Shown here piece after piece: positions 5,523-13,261 of a stretch of DNA of 22,745 bases. Position numbers and translations under genes: made by a program. Origin of the DNA: an uncultured Oscillibacter sp. (lineage in GTDB: Bacteria; Bacillota; Clostridia; Oscillospirales; Oscillospiraceae); the NCBI GenBank assembly GCA_946183175.1, contig CAMHBH010000015.1, positions 1 through 22,745 on the forward strand, read 5' to 3'. The notes beneath the pieces are model-generated. The model saw only the letters and a program-made list of their open reading frames with translations, made no database searches and was not told the origin of the DNA. How positions within the stretch are numbered: position 1 is the first letter of the stretch; every line of letters starts with the position of its first letter.

Positions 5523-7616
5523 TCAGGTCGCGGAGGCCTCGACGGCGGGGAATACGGGTTTCCGGTTCGCGTCGAGCAGGAACAGGCGCACAGTAGCGGG
5601 GGCGTCGCAGGGGATTTGTACCGTTCTACGGGTTTCGGAGGGTTCCAGGGCCGCCACGGCGCACGGACGCCCCGACCTGTCGCGAACCGCGCAAAAGGCG
5701 GTTTGTACGCCGCCCGTCCGGAAGCGGTAGGACACCGACACCCCGCCCGGATACGGTACCGCGTTCAGGAATACGTTTTGCTCCGCCATGGTGAAGTCGC
5801 TGAAGTTCGTGACCACGAAGCTGGCGTACCACTGATTCTGTATTTTCTGTACGGAGACATTCTGAAGCGTCTCTACGGTGCCGTCCATGCGGTGGTGCAG
5901 AATCACAAAGAAGCTGGGGGCGATGGTGCTTGGAATCGGGAGCGTAATTTTAGCGGGCACGCGCAATTCCGTGTTCCCGGCGGTGAGGGATGCGCCGTTG
6001 GTGTCGAGTAACTGCATGGAGAAGCGGACGGCGTTGGAGTAGAGGGTAGAGGGCACCTCGTCGGCGTGGGCCGCGCCGAGGTGAAAGACGACGGTCTGCC
6101 CGAGGTCGAGGTTGAGCCCCGCGCCGACGACGTTAATTTTTCCCTCCGGGAAGAGTTCCGACAGCCCGCCCGAGACCACAATCTGGGCGTAATTGCCCGT
6201 CATGTCTTCCAGGTCCACGAGGTTTTGAATGGCCCCGGTATTGTTCTTGTCGGCGTTCATGAGTTCGAGGAGGCGGTAGGTGCCGAATTTGCGGACGTTG
6301 TTAATGGCGAGTTGGAGGTTGTAGGCGTCGGAATTTCTGGTGACACGGTTGACAATCGTGTTGAGGTCTTCATTGTCGGCGGCGATGTACCGGGCCATGC
6401 TCAGTTCCGACCATTCGCTGGGCTTGGCCTGCGTCATATCGCCGCTCAGGGCGCGAACCTGTACGGAATAGTAGCCGCTCCCGAAGTCGGCGAGTATCTT
6501 TTCGGAGGGCTGGAACTCGAAATGCCTCGGGTAGAATGTGAGGATAGTCCCGGCGTTGACGGGTTTGGTCGGGTCGTATGTGCGGGTGGGGGTGGTGGTG
6601 CCGCCGCTGGCGACGGATTCCCCGCTCGTGACCGATTCGCCGCTCGTGACCGATTCGCCGCTCGTGACGCTTTCCCCGCTCGTGACGCTTTCCCCACTGG
6701 TGACGGACTGCCCGCCGCCGGAACTGCCGCCGCCCGTACTGCCGCCACCGTTCGCGTCGTCATTGGTCAGGGCGGCGGCGTACCACCAGCGGGCCTCGTA
6801 GCCTATGCGGTAGGTGCTGTCCAGGTGTCCGTTGGCGGCGTCCTCGGCGTCGGTGGGGGCGTAGATGAAGGCGGTCGCGGCCTCGGAGACGTTCTTCCAG
6901 CGCGGGCGCGACGAGCGGCTCAACTGGTTTTCGGGTGCCTCGTAAGTCCACGTATCGGACAGCGCAACCTCGCTGTCGAGGTAGCGGATATTGTCGCCGA
7001 TGGCGCGAACCATGAAATAGTAGTCGCCGCTGACGTGGTTGTCCCAGAAGAAGTGGAAACTGCTCTCCATGGTGCGCTCGCCGTCGCCGCTGATGACGGA
7101 CTGCCCGCCGCTGTTGACCGATTCCCTTCTGCCGGCAGGGGCGACCTCCCAATTCTCGACGGTCTCCACGAGGACGGGCCCGGTTTCGGGGTCCTGCCGG
7201 TACAGCTCAATCCGGTACCGCCGCTGATTCACGCCGTCAATAGACCAGTACATCATGCCGGGACAGGGGACGTACGGCACCTCCATGTCGTCTAACAGAA
7301 TCCGGTCGCTGTTCTGTCTGCCGTAGTATTCCAGAAGATAGTGATAATCCCGGCCCCAGCCCAATCTTGTCGGGGGCGTCAGTTGCACGACCTCCTCGCC
7401 GCTGTTGACGCTTTCGCCACTCGTGACGGATTGTCCGCCGCTCGTGACGCTTTCGCCGCTCGTGACGGATTGTCCGCCGCTCGTGACGCTTTCCCCGCTC
7501 GTGACGCTTTCGCCCTCAAACAGCCATACCGACGCGGCGCGGGTGTCCGGCGCGGCGGCGGGTGCCCCGCCCGTCAACATCAGCAGACACAGCAACAGGC
7601 ATATTGCCCTTTTCAT
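5523..7616 (-). CDS. Secreted protein with SVTSGE repeats and Ig/Fn3-like segments
   Basis: Function unknown. The 697-residue product starts with a clear signal peptide (MKRAICLLLCLLMLTGGAPAAA, probable cleavage after the AAA). ATG 7616 is chosen over an upstream in-frame ATG at 7643 because GGGAGG lies 7 nt before it. Residues about 36-74, 163-176 and 300-337 are built of SVTSGE/SVTSGGQ units. Between them are Fn3-like stretches (YHYLLEYYGRQNSD..., VRAIGDNIRYLDSEVALSDTW). Further on comes a segment with LPIPSTIAPSFFVILHHRMDG, and the C-terminus (CAVRDRSGRP...VRLFLLDANRKPV) resembles the small Ig-like modules that end many clostridial exported proteins. No LPXTG, SLH or lipobox is seen, so it is probably released or held non-covalently. 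It lies 19 nt after the penicillin-binding protein gene in the same operon, which suggests a role at the cell wall. Confidence 0.85.
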   Translation of the reverse strand: MKRAICLLLCLLMLTGGAPAAAPDTRAASVWLFEGESVTSGESVTSGGQSVTSGESVTSGGQSVTSGESVNSGEEVVQLTPPTRLGWGRDYHYLLEYYGRQNSDRILLDDMEVPYVPCPGMMYWSIDGVNQRRYRIELYRQDPETGPVLVETVENWEVAPAGRRESVNSGGQSVISGDGERTMESSFHFFWDNHVSGDYYFMVRAIGDNIRYLDSEVALSDTWTYEAPENQLSRSSRPRWKNVSEAATAFIYAPTDAEDAANGHLDSTYRIGYEARWWYAAALTNDDANGGGSTGGGSSGGGQSVTSGESVTSGESVTSGESVTSGESVTSGESVASGGTTTPTRTYDPTKPVNAGTILTFYPRHFEFQPSEKILADFGSGYYSVQVRALSGDMTQAKPSEWSELSMARYIAADNEDLNTIVNRVTRNSDAYNLQLAINNVRKFGTYRLLELMNADKNNTGAIQNLVDLEDMTGNYAQIVVSGGLSELFPEGKINVVGAGLNLDLGQTVVFHLGAAHADEVPSTLYSNAVRFSMQLLDTNGASLTAGNTELRVPAKITLPIPSTIAPSFFVILHHRMDGTVETLQNVSVQKIQNQWYASFVVTNFSDFTMAEQNVFLNAVPYPGGVSVSYRFRTGGVQTAFCAVRDRSGRPCAVAALEPSETRRTVQIPCDAPATVRLFLLDANRKPVFPAVEASAT
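6604..6714 (-). repeat. Coding minisatellite block 3 (SVTSGE units)
   Basis: About six 18-bp units (seen on the + strand as variants of CTCGTGACCGATTCGCCG) encode SVTSGE repeated after a Gly/Ser linker, ending SVASGG. Synonymous differences (gacgctttc against gaccgattc) show that the units have diverged in small groups rather than being identical copies. Confidence 0.85.
7087..7126 (-). repeat. Coding minisatellite block 2 (two units)
   Basis: Two units encode ESVNSGGQSVISG in the middle of an otherwise unique region of the same secreted protein. The unit is the same type as in the larger blocks on either side, which argues for independent insertion at several points of one gene. Confidence 0.7.
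7398..7513 (-). repeat. Coding minisatellite block 1 (SVTSGE / SVTSGGQ units)
   Basis: About six units, alternating 18-bp (SVTSGE) and 21-bp (SVTSGGQ) types, directly follow the signal peptide region and end with SVNSGEE. This makes a hydrophilic Ser/Gly/Thr linker right behind the mature N-terminus. Confidence 0.85.
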
Positions 7617-7635
7617 CGTTTCACCCTCCCTTGTT

Positions 7636-9960
7636 TCAATCATCCCAGCCGATATGCCGCCGGAAGTCGCGCCAGAGTTCCTCGACCCAGGGCGCGATTC
7701 CGTCGTCGGGAGGCGCTTTGGGTACGGGTTCCGGTTGCGGTACGGGTTCCGGTTCGGGCGCGGGCTCCGGTTCCTCCCAGGCCCAGTACACGCCGTGTGC
7801 GGTACAGGCCCACGACGGCATAATCGCCGCGGCGTCTTCGGTGTCCCGGGTGCCGTCGCGCAGGAAGACCCGCGACTCCACGCGCGGACACGACCCGTTC
7901 GCGAGGCCGCCGCTGTCGAGGCAGATATTCCGGAGCATGTGACAGTCGCAGACGCGTTGCGGTGCCGTCCCCAACACGTACAGCTCCAGGCGTGTCTTGT
8001 CGCCCTGCACGGTATTGTCGCAGATGCCGCGCGCGGCGAGCTGTCCGCACTTCGTGCAAATCCTCTGGTACTCCATGCCGTCCGGGGCCTCGAATACCGC
8101 CGTAGGCAAGTCGGCGTGTACGCCCCGCATGACTTCCTGCCATAAGGCCTGCGCCTCGTTGTCGCTTTGGGGGCTGTTGTCGTCGTAGCCGCTCCACACG
8201 CCGCAGACGTAGTAGGGGGAGTAGCCGACGAACCACAAGTCGCGCTGTTCGGTGGTGGTGCCGGTCTTCCCCGCGAGGCCCTGCCCCGGGAAACTGGCGC
8301 GGCGTCCGGTGCCCGAGGTGAGCACGTCCTCCATGGCGGAAGTCAGCAGGAACGCGGTCTTCTCGCTGACGGTGCGGCGGCTCTTCGGGATTTTCTGCAA
8401 TAACACTTCGCCGTCCTGGTCGAGCACGCGCGTGTAGAAGTGCGGCTCCGTGTAGATTCCGCCGTTGGCGAGGGAGGCGTAGGCGGCGGTCAGCTCCAGA
8501 TTCGTCACCCCGTGGTGGGTGCCGCCGAGGGCGAGCGCCTCCACGCGGTCCTCGTCGTCGAGGTGCGCGAAACCGAACAGCTTCAGGCGTTCCCAGACGG
8601 CGTCGAGGCCGATGTCCTGGAAGCACTGCAGGGCCACCGTATTGACCGAGTGGGCGATGGCCTCCCGTATCGTGATACGCCCCCGGTAGCGCCCGTCGGA
8701 GTTCTTGACGGTACTGCCGTCGGTCTGGTACTTCGTCGGGCGGTCGTCGTAGACGGTGCCGAGGGTAATGGTACCCTGTTCGAGGGCTTCGGCGTACTCC
8801 CCGAGGAGTTTGAGCGTGGAACCGGGCTGGCGCACGGACGAAATCGCGCGGTTGAGGGCGCGGCTGACGGTCTTTTCGCCGTTCGCGCCGATAATCCCCA
8901 CAACCGCCCCCGTGCGCGGGTTCATCACGACTACGGTAAACTGCGCGTCCGAGAGCAGGAGGTCGATATTTTCCTCGCATACGCGCTGTATGCGGCTGTC
9001 CTGCGTGGTCTCAATCGTCAGGCCGCCGCTGTAAATCAGCTCCCAGCACTCCTCCGGGGTATAGCGCCCAACTTGCTCCAGGTCGTTGCGCACGGATTCC
9101 AGCACGGCGTCCTCGAACCAGCTATAGACCGTCCCGACGCTCTGGCCGCTCTCCGCCGCGCGCCGGATTTTCTCGTACACGTCCTCCGCGCCGGCCGCCT
9201 CGTACTCCCCCTCGCTCAAGTAGCCCTGTTCGAGCATTCCGCGGAGCACGAGCTTCCGCCGGAACGCGTTGTCCTCCTCGTGCCGGAGGGGGTTGTAGAG
9301 CGACGGGTTCTTCGTAATCGCCGCGATTGCCGCGGCCTCTCCCGTGCTCAGGCTCCATACGTGCCGCCCGAAATACTTCAGCGACGCCGCCTCCACCCCC
9401 CACACCCCGCCCAGGTCGATGGTGTTCAGGTAGTTTTCGAGAATCCAGTCCTTGTCCTTCATGCTCTCGAGCACGATGGCGAGGTACTGTTCCTGTATTT
9501 TACGGGTCAGCTTTTCGGCGGGCGTGCGCTCCTCCATGCCCGAGGCGAACATGTTATTTTTAATCAACTGCTGCGTGAGGGTACTGGCCCCCTGCGAGAA
9601 GCTCATGCTCCGCAAGTCCTCGACGAGCGCGCGCCCGATTCCGCGCACGTCGACGCCGTTGTGCTGGTAGAACCGCTGGTCCTCGATGGCGATAAAGGCC
9701 TCCCGTACGTGCTTCGGAATCTGGTGAATGGGCACGTAGACGCGGTTGGCCTCCTCCCCGGCGAGGTAGCGCATGACGTTTCCGTCGGCGTCCAGCATGG
9801 TGGTACGGTAGCGCTGGGGGGCCACTTTCTTCAAGTCCAGTTGCGGGCTCGTCACGACCGCCCAGAATACGAATACCGTCGCGCTGACGGTCGCCAGCGC
9901 CACCAGAAATAAGAATGCTTGAAAAACGCGTCGCAAAAAACTGCTTTTCTTACGTTTCAT
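7636..9960 (-). CDS. Class A penicillin-binding protein (transglycosylase/transpeptidase)
   Basis: Bifunctional peptidoglycan synthase anchored in the membrane. The 774-residue protein has an N-terminal membrane anchor (about 9-37), a GT51 transglycosylase domain with EDQRFYQHNGVD (93-104, catalytic Glu93) and GASTLTQQLIKN, and a transpeptidase domain with the active-site STLK (381-384), SVN (438-440) and KTGT (565-568). A Cys-rich region follows (CTKCG...CDCHMLRNICLDSG...SCP), as in many clostridial PBP1A-like proteins, then a Pro/Glu linker (PEPAPEPEPVPQPEP) and a short basic/aromatic tail. ATG 9960 is preferred over the in-frame GTG at 9966 because AAGGAG lies 6 nt upstream. It starts 2 nt after tadA, and a secreted protein gene follows 19 nt downstream, so all are probably one operon. 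ponA or pbpA would be reasonable names, but I cannot choose. Confidence 0.94.
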   Translation of the reverse strand: MKRKKSSFLRRVFQAFLFLVALATVSATVFVFWAVVTSPQLDLKKVAPQRYRTTMLDADGNVMRYLAGEEANRVYVPIHQIPKHVREAFIAIEDQRFYQHNGVDVRGIGRALVEDLRSMSFSQGASTLTQQLIKNNMFASGMEERTPAEKLTRKIQEQYLAIVLESMKDKDWILENYLNTIDLGGVWGVEAASLKYFGRHVWSLSTGEAAAIAAITKNPSLYNPLRHEEDNAFRRKLVLRGMLEQGYLSEGEYEAAGAEDVYEKIRRAAESGQSVGTVYSWFEDAVLESVRNDLEQVGRYTPEECWELIYSGGLTIETTQDSRIQRVCEENIDLLLSDAQFTVVVMNPRTGAVVGIIGANGEKTVSRALNRAISSVRQPGSTLKLLGEYAEALEQGTITLGTVYDDRPTKYQTDGSTVKNSDGRYRGRITIREAIAHSVNTVALQCFQDIGLDAVWERLKLFGFAHLDDEDRVEALALGGTHHGVTNLELTAAYASLANGGIYTEPHFYTRVLDQDGEVLLQKIPKSRRTVSEKTAFLLTSAMEDVLTSGTGRRASFPGQGLAGKTGTTTEQRDLWFVGYSPYYVCGVWSGYDDNSPQSDNEAQALWQEVMRGVHADLPTAVFEAPDGMEYQRICTKCGQLAARGICDNTVQGDKTRLELYVLGTAPQRVCDCHMLRNICLDSGGLANGSCPRVESRVFLRDGTRDTEDAAAIMPSWACTAHGVYWAWEEPEPAPEPEPVPQPEPVPKAPPDDGIAPWVEELWRDFRRHIGWDD

Positions 9961-9962
9961 GG

Positions 9963-10487
9963 TCACTCCTTTCGCGTGTCCGTTCCGTCGGGTACCCCGC
10001 TATCATAGCGGATATCGCCGCCCGTGTCATGAACGGAACGTGAATTTTCGGCGGCCCGCAGGTTCGAGAAGAACGCCGACAGCATGTCCCGGCACTCCTC
10101 CTCCATGATACCCCCTTGCAGGGCCGTTTTATTCGGGAAATCCTCCATAAAGAGGTTGAGCACCCCGCCGCACGCGCCCATAGCGCGGTCGCGCGCGCCG
10201 AAGTAGACGCGCCGGACGCGCCCGTTGAGAATCGCCCCCGCGCACATCGGGCACGGCTCCAGCGTCACGTACAGGTCGCACTCGTCCAGCCGCCACGTAC
10301 CGAGTACGGCGTTGGCCTGGGCGATGGCCTCTAATTCGGCGTGTGCGTCGGTTCTCTGCGCGGCCTCGCGGCGGTTGCGCCCCCGCCCGACGATTTCCCC
10401 GCCGTGTACGATTACGCACCCCACCGGGACTTCCCCGGCCTCCGCCGCCTCCGCCGCGAGTTTCAAAGCCTCCCGCATGTACTCCAT
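9963..10487 (-). CDS. tadA: tRNA-specific adenosine deaminase
   Basis: Converts adenosine 34 to inosine in the anticodon of tRNA-Arg(ACG), a zinc-dependent cytidine-deaminase-fold enzyme. The HAE motif (in TDAHAELEAI) with its catalytic Glu and the zinc-binding PCPMCAGAI are intact, as is the GACGG segment typical of TadA. The product is 174 residues, with a somewhat long and poorly conserved C-terminal tail (after about 150). ATG 10487 is chosen because GGGAG lies 8 nt upstream; the alternative GTG at 10496 would sit directly on that site. It is the first gene of the minus-strand run that continues into the penicillin-binding protein. No convincing promoter was found in the gap to bofA. Confidence 0.94.
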   Translation of the reverse strand: MEYMREALKLAAEAAEAGEVPVGCVIVHGGEIVGRGRNRREAAQRTDAHAELEAIAQANAVLGTWRLDECDLYVTLEPCPMCAGAILNGRVRRVYFGARDRAMGACGGVLNLFMEDFPNKTALQGGIMEEECRDMLSAFFSNLRAAENSRSVHDTGGDIRYDSGVPDGTDTRKE

Positions 10488-10600
10488 ACGCCACACTCCC
10501 GCATAAAAACGCGCCCGCTGTCCTATCTTAATCAGGGCACCCCGTCATAAGGCGGGCCCCTCCCGCGCCCGACCCGGCGTGGCAGAGAGGCGAATAGGGC

Positions 10601-10629
10601 TGTACAAACGGGGTTGTTTCCGGTATACT
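10601..10629 (+). promoter_or_regulatory. Candidate promoter for bofA-like gene
   Basis: TGTACA (10601-10606), a 17-nt spacer and TATACT (10624-10629) give a fair -10 and a poor -35 for sigma-A. It is the best candidate in this gap; a sporulation sigma factor would also be plausible for bofA and cannot be excluded. Confidence 0.4.
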
Positions 10630-10693
10630 GTAATATCGGTAGTATCCGGACTTTTGGAAAGACCGGGACGCCATAAGATTGGAGGGAAACAGT

Positions 10694-10939
10694 ATGGATG
10701 AACTCATCAGCGTGGTTATCATCGTGTTTTTGGTGGTGGCGGGGATACGCCTTCTCACGGCCCCCCTGCGTCTGGCCATGAAACTGGCGGTCAACGCGGC
10801 CCTCGGCCTGCTCGCGCTCTGGCTCGTGAATATGCTCCCGGGGGTGTCGCTGGGCCTCAACCTCGTCAACGCCCTGATTGTGGGCATTTTCGGCATGCCC
10901 GGCCTGGTCCTGCTCATCCTTCTGCACTGGATTCTCTGA
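10694..10939 (+). CDS. bofA: BofA family membrane protein
   Basis: An 81-residue, almost entirely hydrophobic protein of the pro-sigma-K processing inhibitor BofA family. Three hydrophobic segments are visible (about 4-22, 33-49 and 56-80), and the C-terminal NLVNALIVGIFGMPGLVLLILL matches the family's most conserved part. In Bacillus, BofA holds the SpoIVFB protease inactive in the forespore outer membrane during late sporulation, so the gene suggests an endospore former or a descendant of one. ATG 10694 is chosen because GGAGGG lies 7 nt upstream. It is a single gene, divergent from tadA and upstream of rplM. The family assignment is firm; the exact role here is inferred. Confidence 0.85.
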   Translation: MDELISVVIIVFLVVAGIRLLTAPLRLAMKLAVNAALGLLALWLVNMLPGVSLGLNLVNALIVGIFGMPGLVLLILLHWIL

Positions 10940-10988
10940 GGCGTACTTACGCCGTGGAAAACCGCGCCGCGTTTTTTGAATTGCGAAT

Positions 10989-11038
10989 CGAGGAATCACG
11001 AGGAATCCGGCGAAAAGCGGAGTATTCGCGAGGATTCC
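10989..11038. repeat. Short direct repeats with an embedded hairpin
   Basis: CGAGGAATC occurs at 10989-10997 and 10999-11007, and CGAGGATTC at 11029-11037. GGAATC..GCGAA (11002-11014) also pairs with TTCGC..GATTCC (11025-11038) around a 10-nt loop. It ends 21 nt before the -35 of the rplM promoter. No T tract follows, so its role as a bofA terminator is uncertain. Confidence 0.45.
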
Positions 11039-11059
11039 GGACGCGGCGTGAAAAATCTG

Positions 11060-11089
11060 TTGACAAATCCTCCGGCGGCGTGGTATAAC
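11060..11089 (+). promoter_or_regulatory. Sigma-A promoter of rplM-rpsI
   Basis: TTGACA (11060-11065), an 18-nt spacer and TATAAC (11084-11089), with an extended -10 TG at 11081-11082. This leaves a leader of about 70 nt before rplM. Firmicutes often carry an autoregulatory L13 leader here, but I cannot recognise a convincing copy beyond a weak GATTT/AAATC stem. Confidence 0.8.
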
Positions 11090-11166
11090 TAACGTCGCGC
11101 CGCACAATTATAGTCCGGAACCCGCGATTTGTAAAGCGAAATCACATCATATCGGAGGAAAACGCA

Positions 11167-11592
11167 ATGTCCACTTTCATGGCCAACAAAGCCAACATCG
11201 AGCGCAAGTGGTACATCCTTGACGCCGCCGGTCAGCCGCTCGGCAAAACAGCCGTGCGCGCCGCCGACCTTCTGCGCGGCAAGGGCAAGCCCACTTACAC
11301 CCCCCACGCCGACTGCGGCGACTACGTTGTTATCATTAACGCGTCGAAGGCGGTACTGACGGGCAAGAAGGCACAGCAGAAATTCTACCGTACGCACTCC
11401 GGCTGGGTCGGCGGCCTCAAGGAGACCCCCTACCGGATTCTCATGCAGGAGAAGCCCGAACTCGCCATGCGCGTGGCGGTGCGCGGCATGATGCCCCGCA
11501 ATACCCTGAGCAAGGATTCCCTGAAGCGTCTGCACATCTACGCCGACGAGAACCACCAGCAGCAGGCCCAGAGGCCCATCCCGCTGAATTAA
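11167..11592 (+). CDS. rplM: 50S ribosomal protein L13
   Basis: Component of the large ribosomal subunit, binding 23S rRNA early in assembly. The 141-residue protein is full length and shows MSTFMANKANIERKWYILDAAG, GKGKPTYTPH.DCGDYVVIINA, KFYRTHSGWVGGLKE and RGMMPRNTL, all characteristic of L13. GGAGG lies 8 nt upstream of the ATG. It is followed after 13 nt by rpsI, the universal bacterial pairing, under a strong consensus promoter. Confidence 0.98.
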   Translation: MSTFMANKANIERKWYILDAAGQPLGKTAVRAADLLRGKGKPTYTPHADCGDYVVIINASKAVLTGKKAQQKFYRTHSGWVGGLKETPYRILMQEKPELAMRVAVRGMMPRNTLSKDSLKRLHIYADENHQQQAQRPIPLN

Positions 11593-11605
11593 GGAGGATT
11601 GAACC

Positions 11606-12010
11606 ATGTACCAGTCTAAGAAGCCCTATCTGTACGGCACGGGCCGCCGGAAATCCTCCGTGGCGCGGGTACACCTCTTCCCGGGCGGCTCCGGGGCGAT
11701 TACCGTCAACGGACGCGACATCGACGAGTATTTCGGCCTCGATACGCTGAAAATGGTCGTCCGCCAGCCGCTGGAACTCACCGGGAATACCGGGCGCGTC
11801 GACATCATCGCCACGGTCACGGGCGGCGGCGTCGCCGGACAGGCCGGGGCCCTCCGCCACGGCATTTCCCGCGCCCTGCTGCTCGCCAGCGAGGACAACC
11901 GGCCCATTCTCAAGCGCGCCGGCCTCCTCACCCGCGACCCCAGAATGAAAGAGCGCAAGAAGTACGGCCTCAAAGCCGCCCGCCGCGCTCCCCAGTTCTC
12001 CAAACGCTGA
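11606..12010 (+). CDS. rpsI: 30S ribosomal protein S9
   Basis: Small-subunit protein whose C-terminal tail reaches the P-site tRNA. The 134-residue product has YGTGRRKSSVARV near the N-terminus, the GGGVAGQAGALRHGISRAL core and the conserved basic ending RRAPQFSKR, so it is complete. GGAGGA lies 7 nt upstream. It is co-transcribed with rplM and followed by a clear intrinsic terminator 9 nt after its stop codon. Confidence 0.98.
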   Translation: MYQSKKPYLYGTGRRKSSVARVHLFPGGSGAITVNGRDIDEYFGLDTLKMVVRQPLELTGNTGRVDIIATVTGGGVAGQAGALRHGISRALLLASEDNRPILKRAGLLTRDPRMKERKKYGLKAARRAPQFSKR

Positions 12011-12018
12011 TTTGTCCA

Positions 12019-12063
12019 AAAATCCCCCGAAACCGTCTGGAAACAGCGGTTTCAGGGGATTTT
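12019..12063 (+). terminator. Intrinsic terminator of rplM-rpsI
   Basis: The arms 12019-12035 and 12047-12063 (AAAATCCCCCGAAACCG and its near-complement) pair with one mismatch and an 11-nt loop, ending in TTTT. The following 165 bases up to the FtsK fragment are AT-rich and hold no feature I can support. Confidence 0.88.
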
Positions 12064-12229
12064 ACATATTTGATTCGCTGTGTCCCATTTTCCCCGGACA
12101 ATAGTGAACATTTTGTCAATCTCTGACTTCCCTTAAAAATTCGGATTTCGGGGAGAGTTACCCTGTATTTTCCCGCTTCCGCGAAAATAAGTTTAGAAAA
12201 TTAGATTTTTTCTCTTAGGAAAGTGTTCG

Positions 12230-12454
12230 CTATGTGTGGGACGCGCCGTTCAGGAGTACGAACTTCCCGGAACCCGTCGTGCCCGCAATCAGGACGTGCG
12301 GCAGTTCGGCGAGGTCGCCCGTGACAATCTCCCCGTCCACTCCGCGCCCAAGCGCGAATGCGGTCGAGGGGCCGTAGACAAACTCCCGCGATTCCTGAAT
12401 GTCCCGCAAGAGCACGGCGGACAGTTCGGGTTCGGCGTCCCAAACTCGTCGCAA
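12230..12454 (-). pseudogene. FtsK/SpoIIIE DNA translocase fragment
   Basis: About 74 residues match the start of the FtsK/SpoIIIE motor domain: LLRDIQESREFVYGPSTAFALGRG, GEIVTGDLAELPHVLIAG, then the Walker A region GTTGSGK. The next residue is Phe where the P-loop needs Ser/Thr, and the frame ends nine residues later. The rest of the ATPase, the Walker B motif and the gamma DNA-reading domain are missing. It has no start signal of its own. It is therefore a non-functional fragment lying immediately downstream of trpA on the same strand, probably left by a duplication or recombination event. A functional ftsK/spoIIIE must be elsewhere. Confidence 0.75.
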
Positions 12455-12473
12455 GTCCGGGACAGCTTTCCAT

Positions 12474-12518
12474 TTACCGCAAGGCCGCCTTCCTCGACAT
12501 TACCGCAAGGCGGCCTTC
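12474..12518. repeat. 19-bp direct repeat and hairpin at the trpA 3' end
   Basis: TTACCGCAAGGCCGCCTTC (12474-12492) recurs at 12500-12518 with one change. The second copy contains the trpA stop codon. Because the cores AAGGCCGCCTT and AAGGCGGCCTT are reverse complements, the two copies also form an 11-bp stem (12481-12491 with 12507-12517). It separates trpA from the FtsK fragment. No T tract follows on the minus strand, so its value as a terminator is doubtful. Confidence 0.65.
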
Positions 12519-13261
12519 ATTTCCGCGACGTACTCCCGCACATACGGCACGGCCCCGCGCCCGTACTGCCCCATACGCTTTACTATCGCGCTCCCGACAA
12601 TCACCCCGTCGGCGTGCCGGGCCATTGCGGCGGCCTGCTCGGGCGTCGAAATCCCGAACCCCACCGCGCACGGAATCCCCGGATTCGCCGCCCGTACCAG
12701 CGACACCATCCCGCCGATGTCCGTCGTTATCGCGCCGCGAATCCCCGTCACGCCCAGCGACGAGACGCAGTAGACGAATCCGCGCGCCTCCCGCGCAATC
12801 GCCGCGATTCTCTCCCCCGACGTGGGCGCTATCAGCGAAATCAAGTCCAGCTTGTCCGACACGAACTCTGCCTTTTCCTCAAACGGTACGTCCGGCAAAA
12901 TCAACCCGTCCATCCCGATTTCCGCCGCGCGCGATACGAAACGCTCCGTGCCGTAGGAAAAAACCACGTTCGCGTAAGTCATGAACACCATCGGCACCGT
13001 GACGGTCTCCCGGAGTTCGCACACCATGTCGAAAATTTTGTCGGTCGTCGCCCCGCCCGACAGCGCCCGGACATTCGCCGCCTGTATGACCGGCCCCTCC
13101 GCCGTCGGGTCCGAGAACGGAATGCCTAATTCTATCAAATCCGCCCCCGCTTCGCTCATCGCCTGTACGGCCTCCGCCGTCGTGTGCAAATCGGGGTCTC
13201 CGCAGGTGATGAACGGAATAAACGCTTTCCCATGCGTAAACGCCTCGTAAATCCGGCTCAT
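12500..13261 (-). CDS. trpA: Tryptophan synthase alpha chain
   Basis: Cleaves indole-3-glycerol phosphate to indole and glyceraldehyde 3-phosphate; indole is passed to TrpB through a tunnel. The 253-residue TIM barrel shows ITCGDPD, ELGIPFSDPTAEGP, FMTYANVVFSYG, GLILPDVPFEE, CVSSLGVTGIRG and VGFGISTPEQ. The catalytic Glu is Glu44. The second catalytic acid (Asp60 of the Salmonella enzyme, in ADGP) is Glu55 here. The start overlaps the trpB stop by 4 nt (ATGA), so translation is coupled. The gene is last in the trp operon. Confidence 0.97.
   Translation of the reverse strand: MSRIYEAFTHGKAFIPFITCGDPDLHTTAEAVQAMSEAGADLIELGIPFSDPTAEGPVIQAANVRALSGGATTDKIFDMVCELRETVTVPMVFMTYANVVFSYGTERFVSRAAEIGMDGLILPDVPFEEKAEFVSDKLDLISLIAPTSGERIAAIAREARGFVYCVSSLGVTGIRGAITTDIGGMVSLVRAANPGIPCAVGFGISTPEQAAAMARHADGVIVGSAIVKRMGQYGRGAVPYVREYVAEMKAALR

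Noticed and set aside
4246..5730. 494-residue + strand open frame
   Set aside because: Runs opposite the UPF0210 and ACT genes and through the intergenic palindrome; composition (Arg/Gly/Val rich) is typical of an antisense frame in GC-rich DNA.
6066..7295. 409-residue + strand open frame with FAARD-type repeats
   Set aside because: Its repeats are only the reverse reading of the SVTSGE minisatellite in the secreted protein gene.
8440..9912. 490-residue + strand open frame
   Set aside because: Exactly antisense to the penicillin-binding protein, which has all catalytic motifs.
10944..10975. Possible terminator after bofA (GGCGT/ACGCC followed by a T run further on)
   Set aside because: Only a 5-bp stem and the T run is not adjacent to it.
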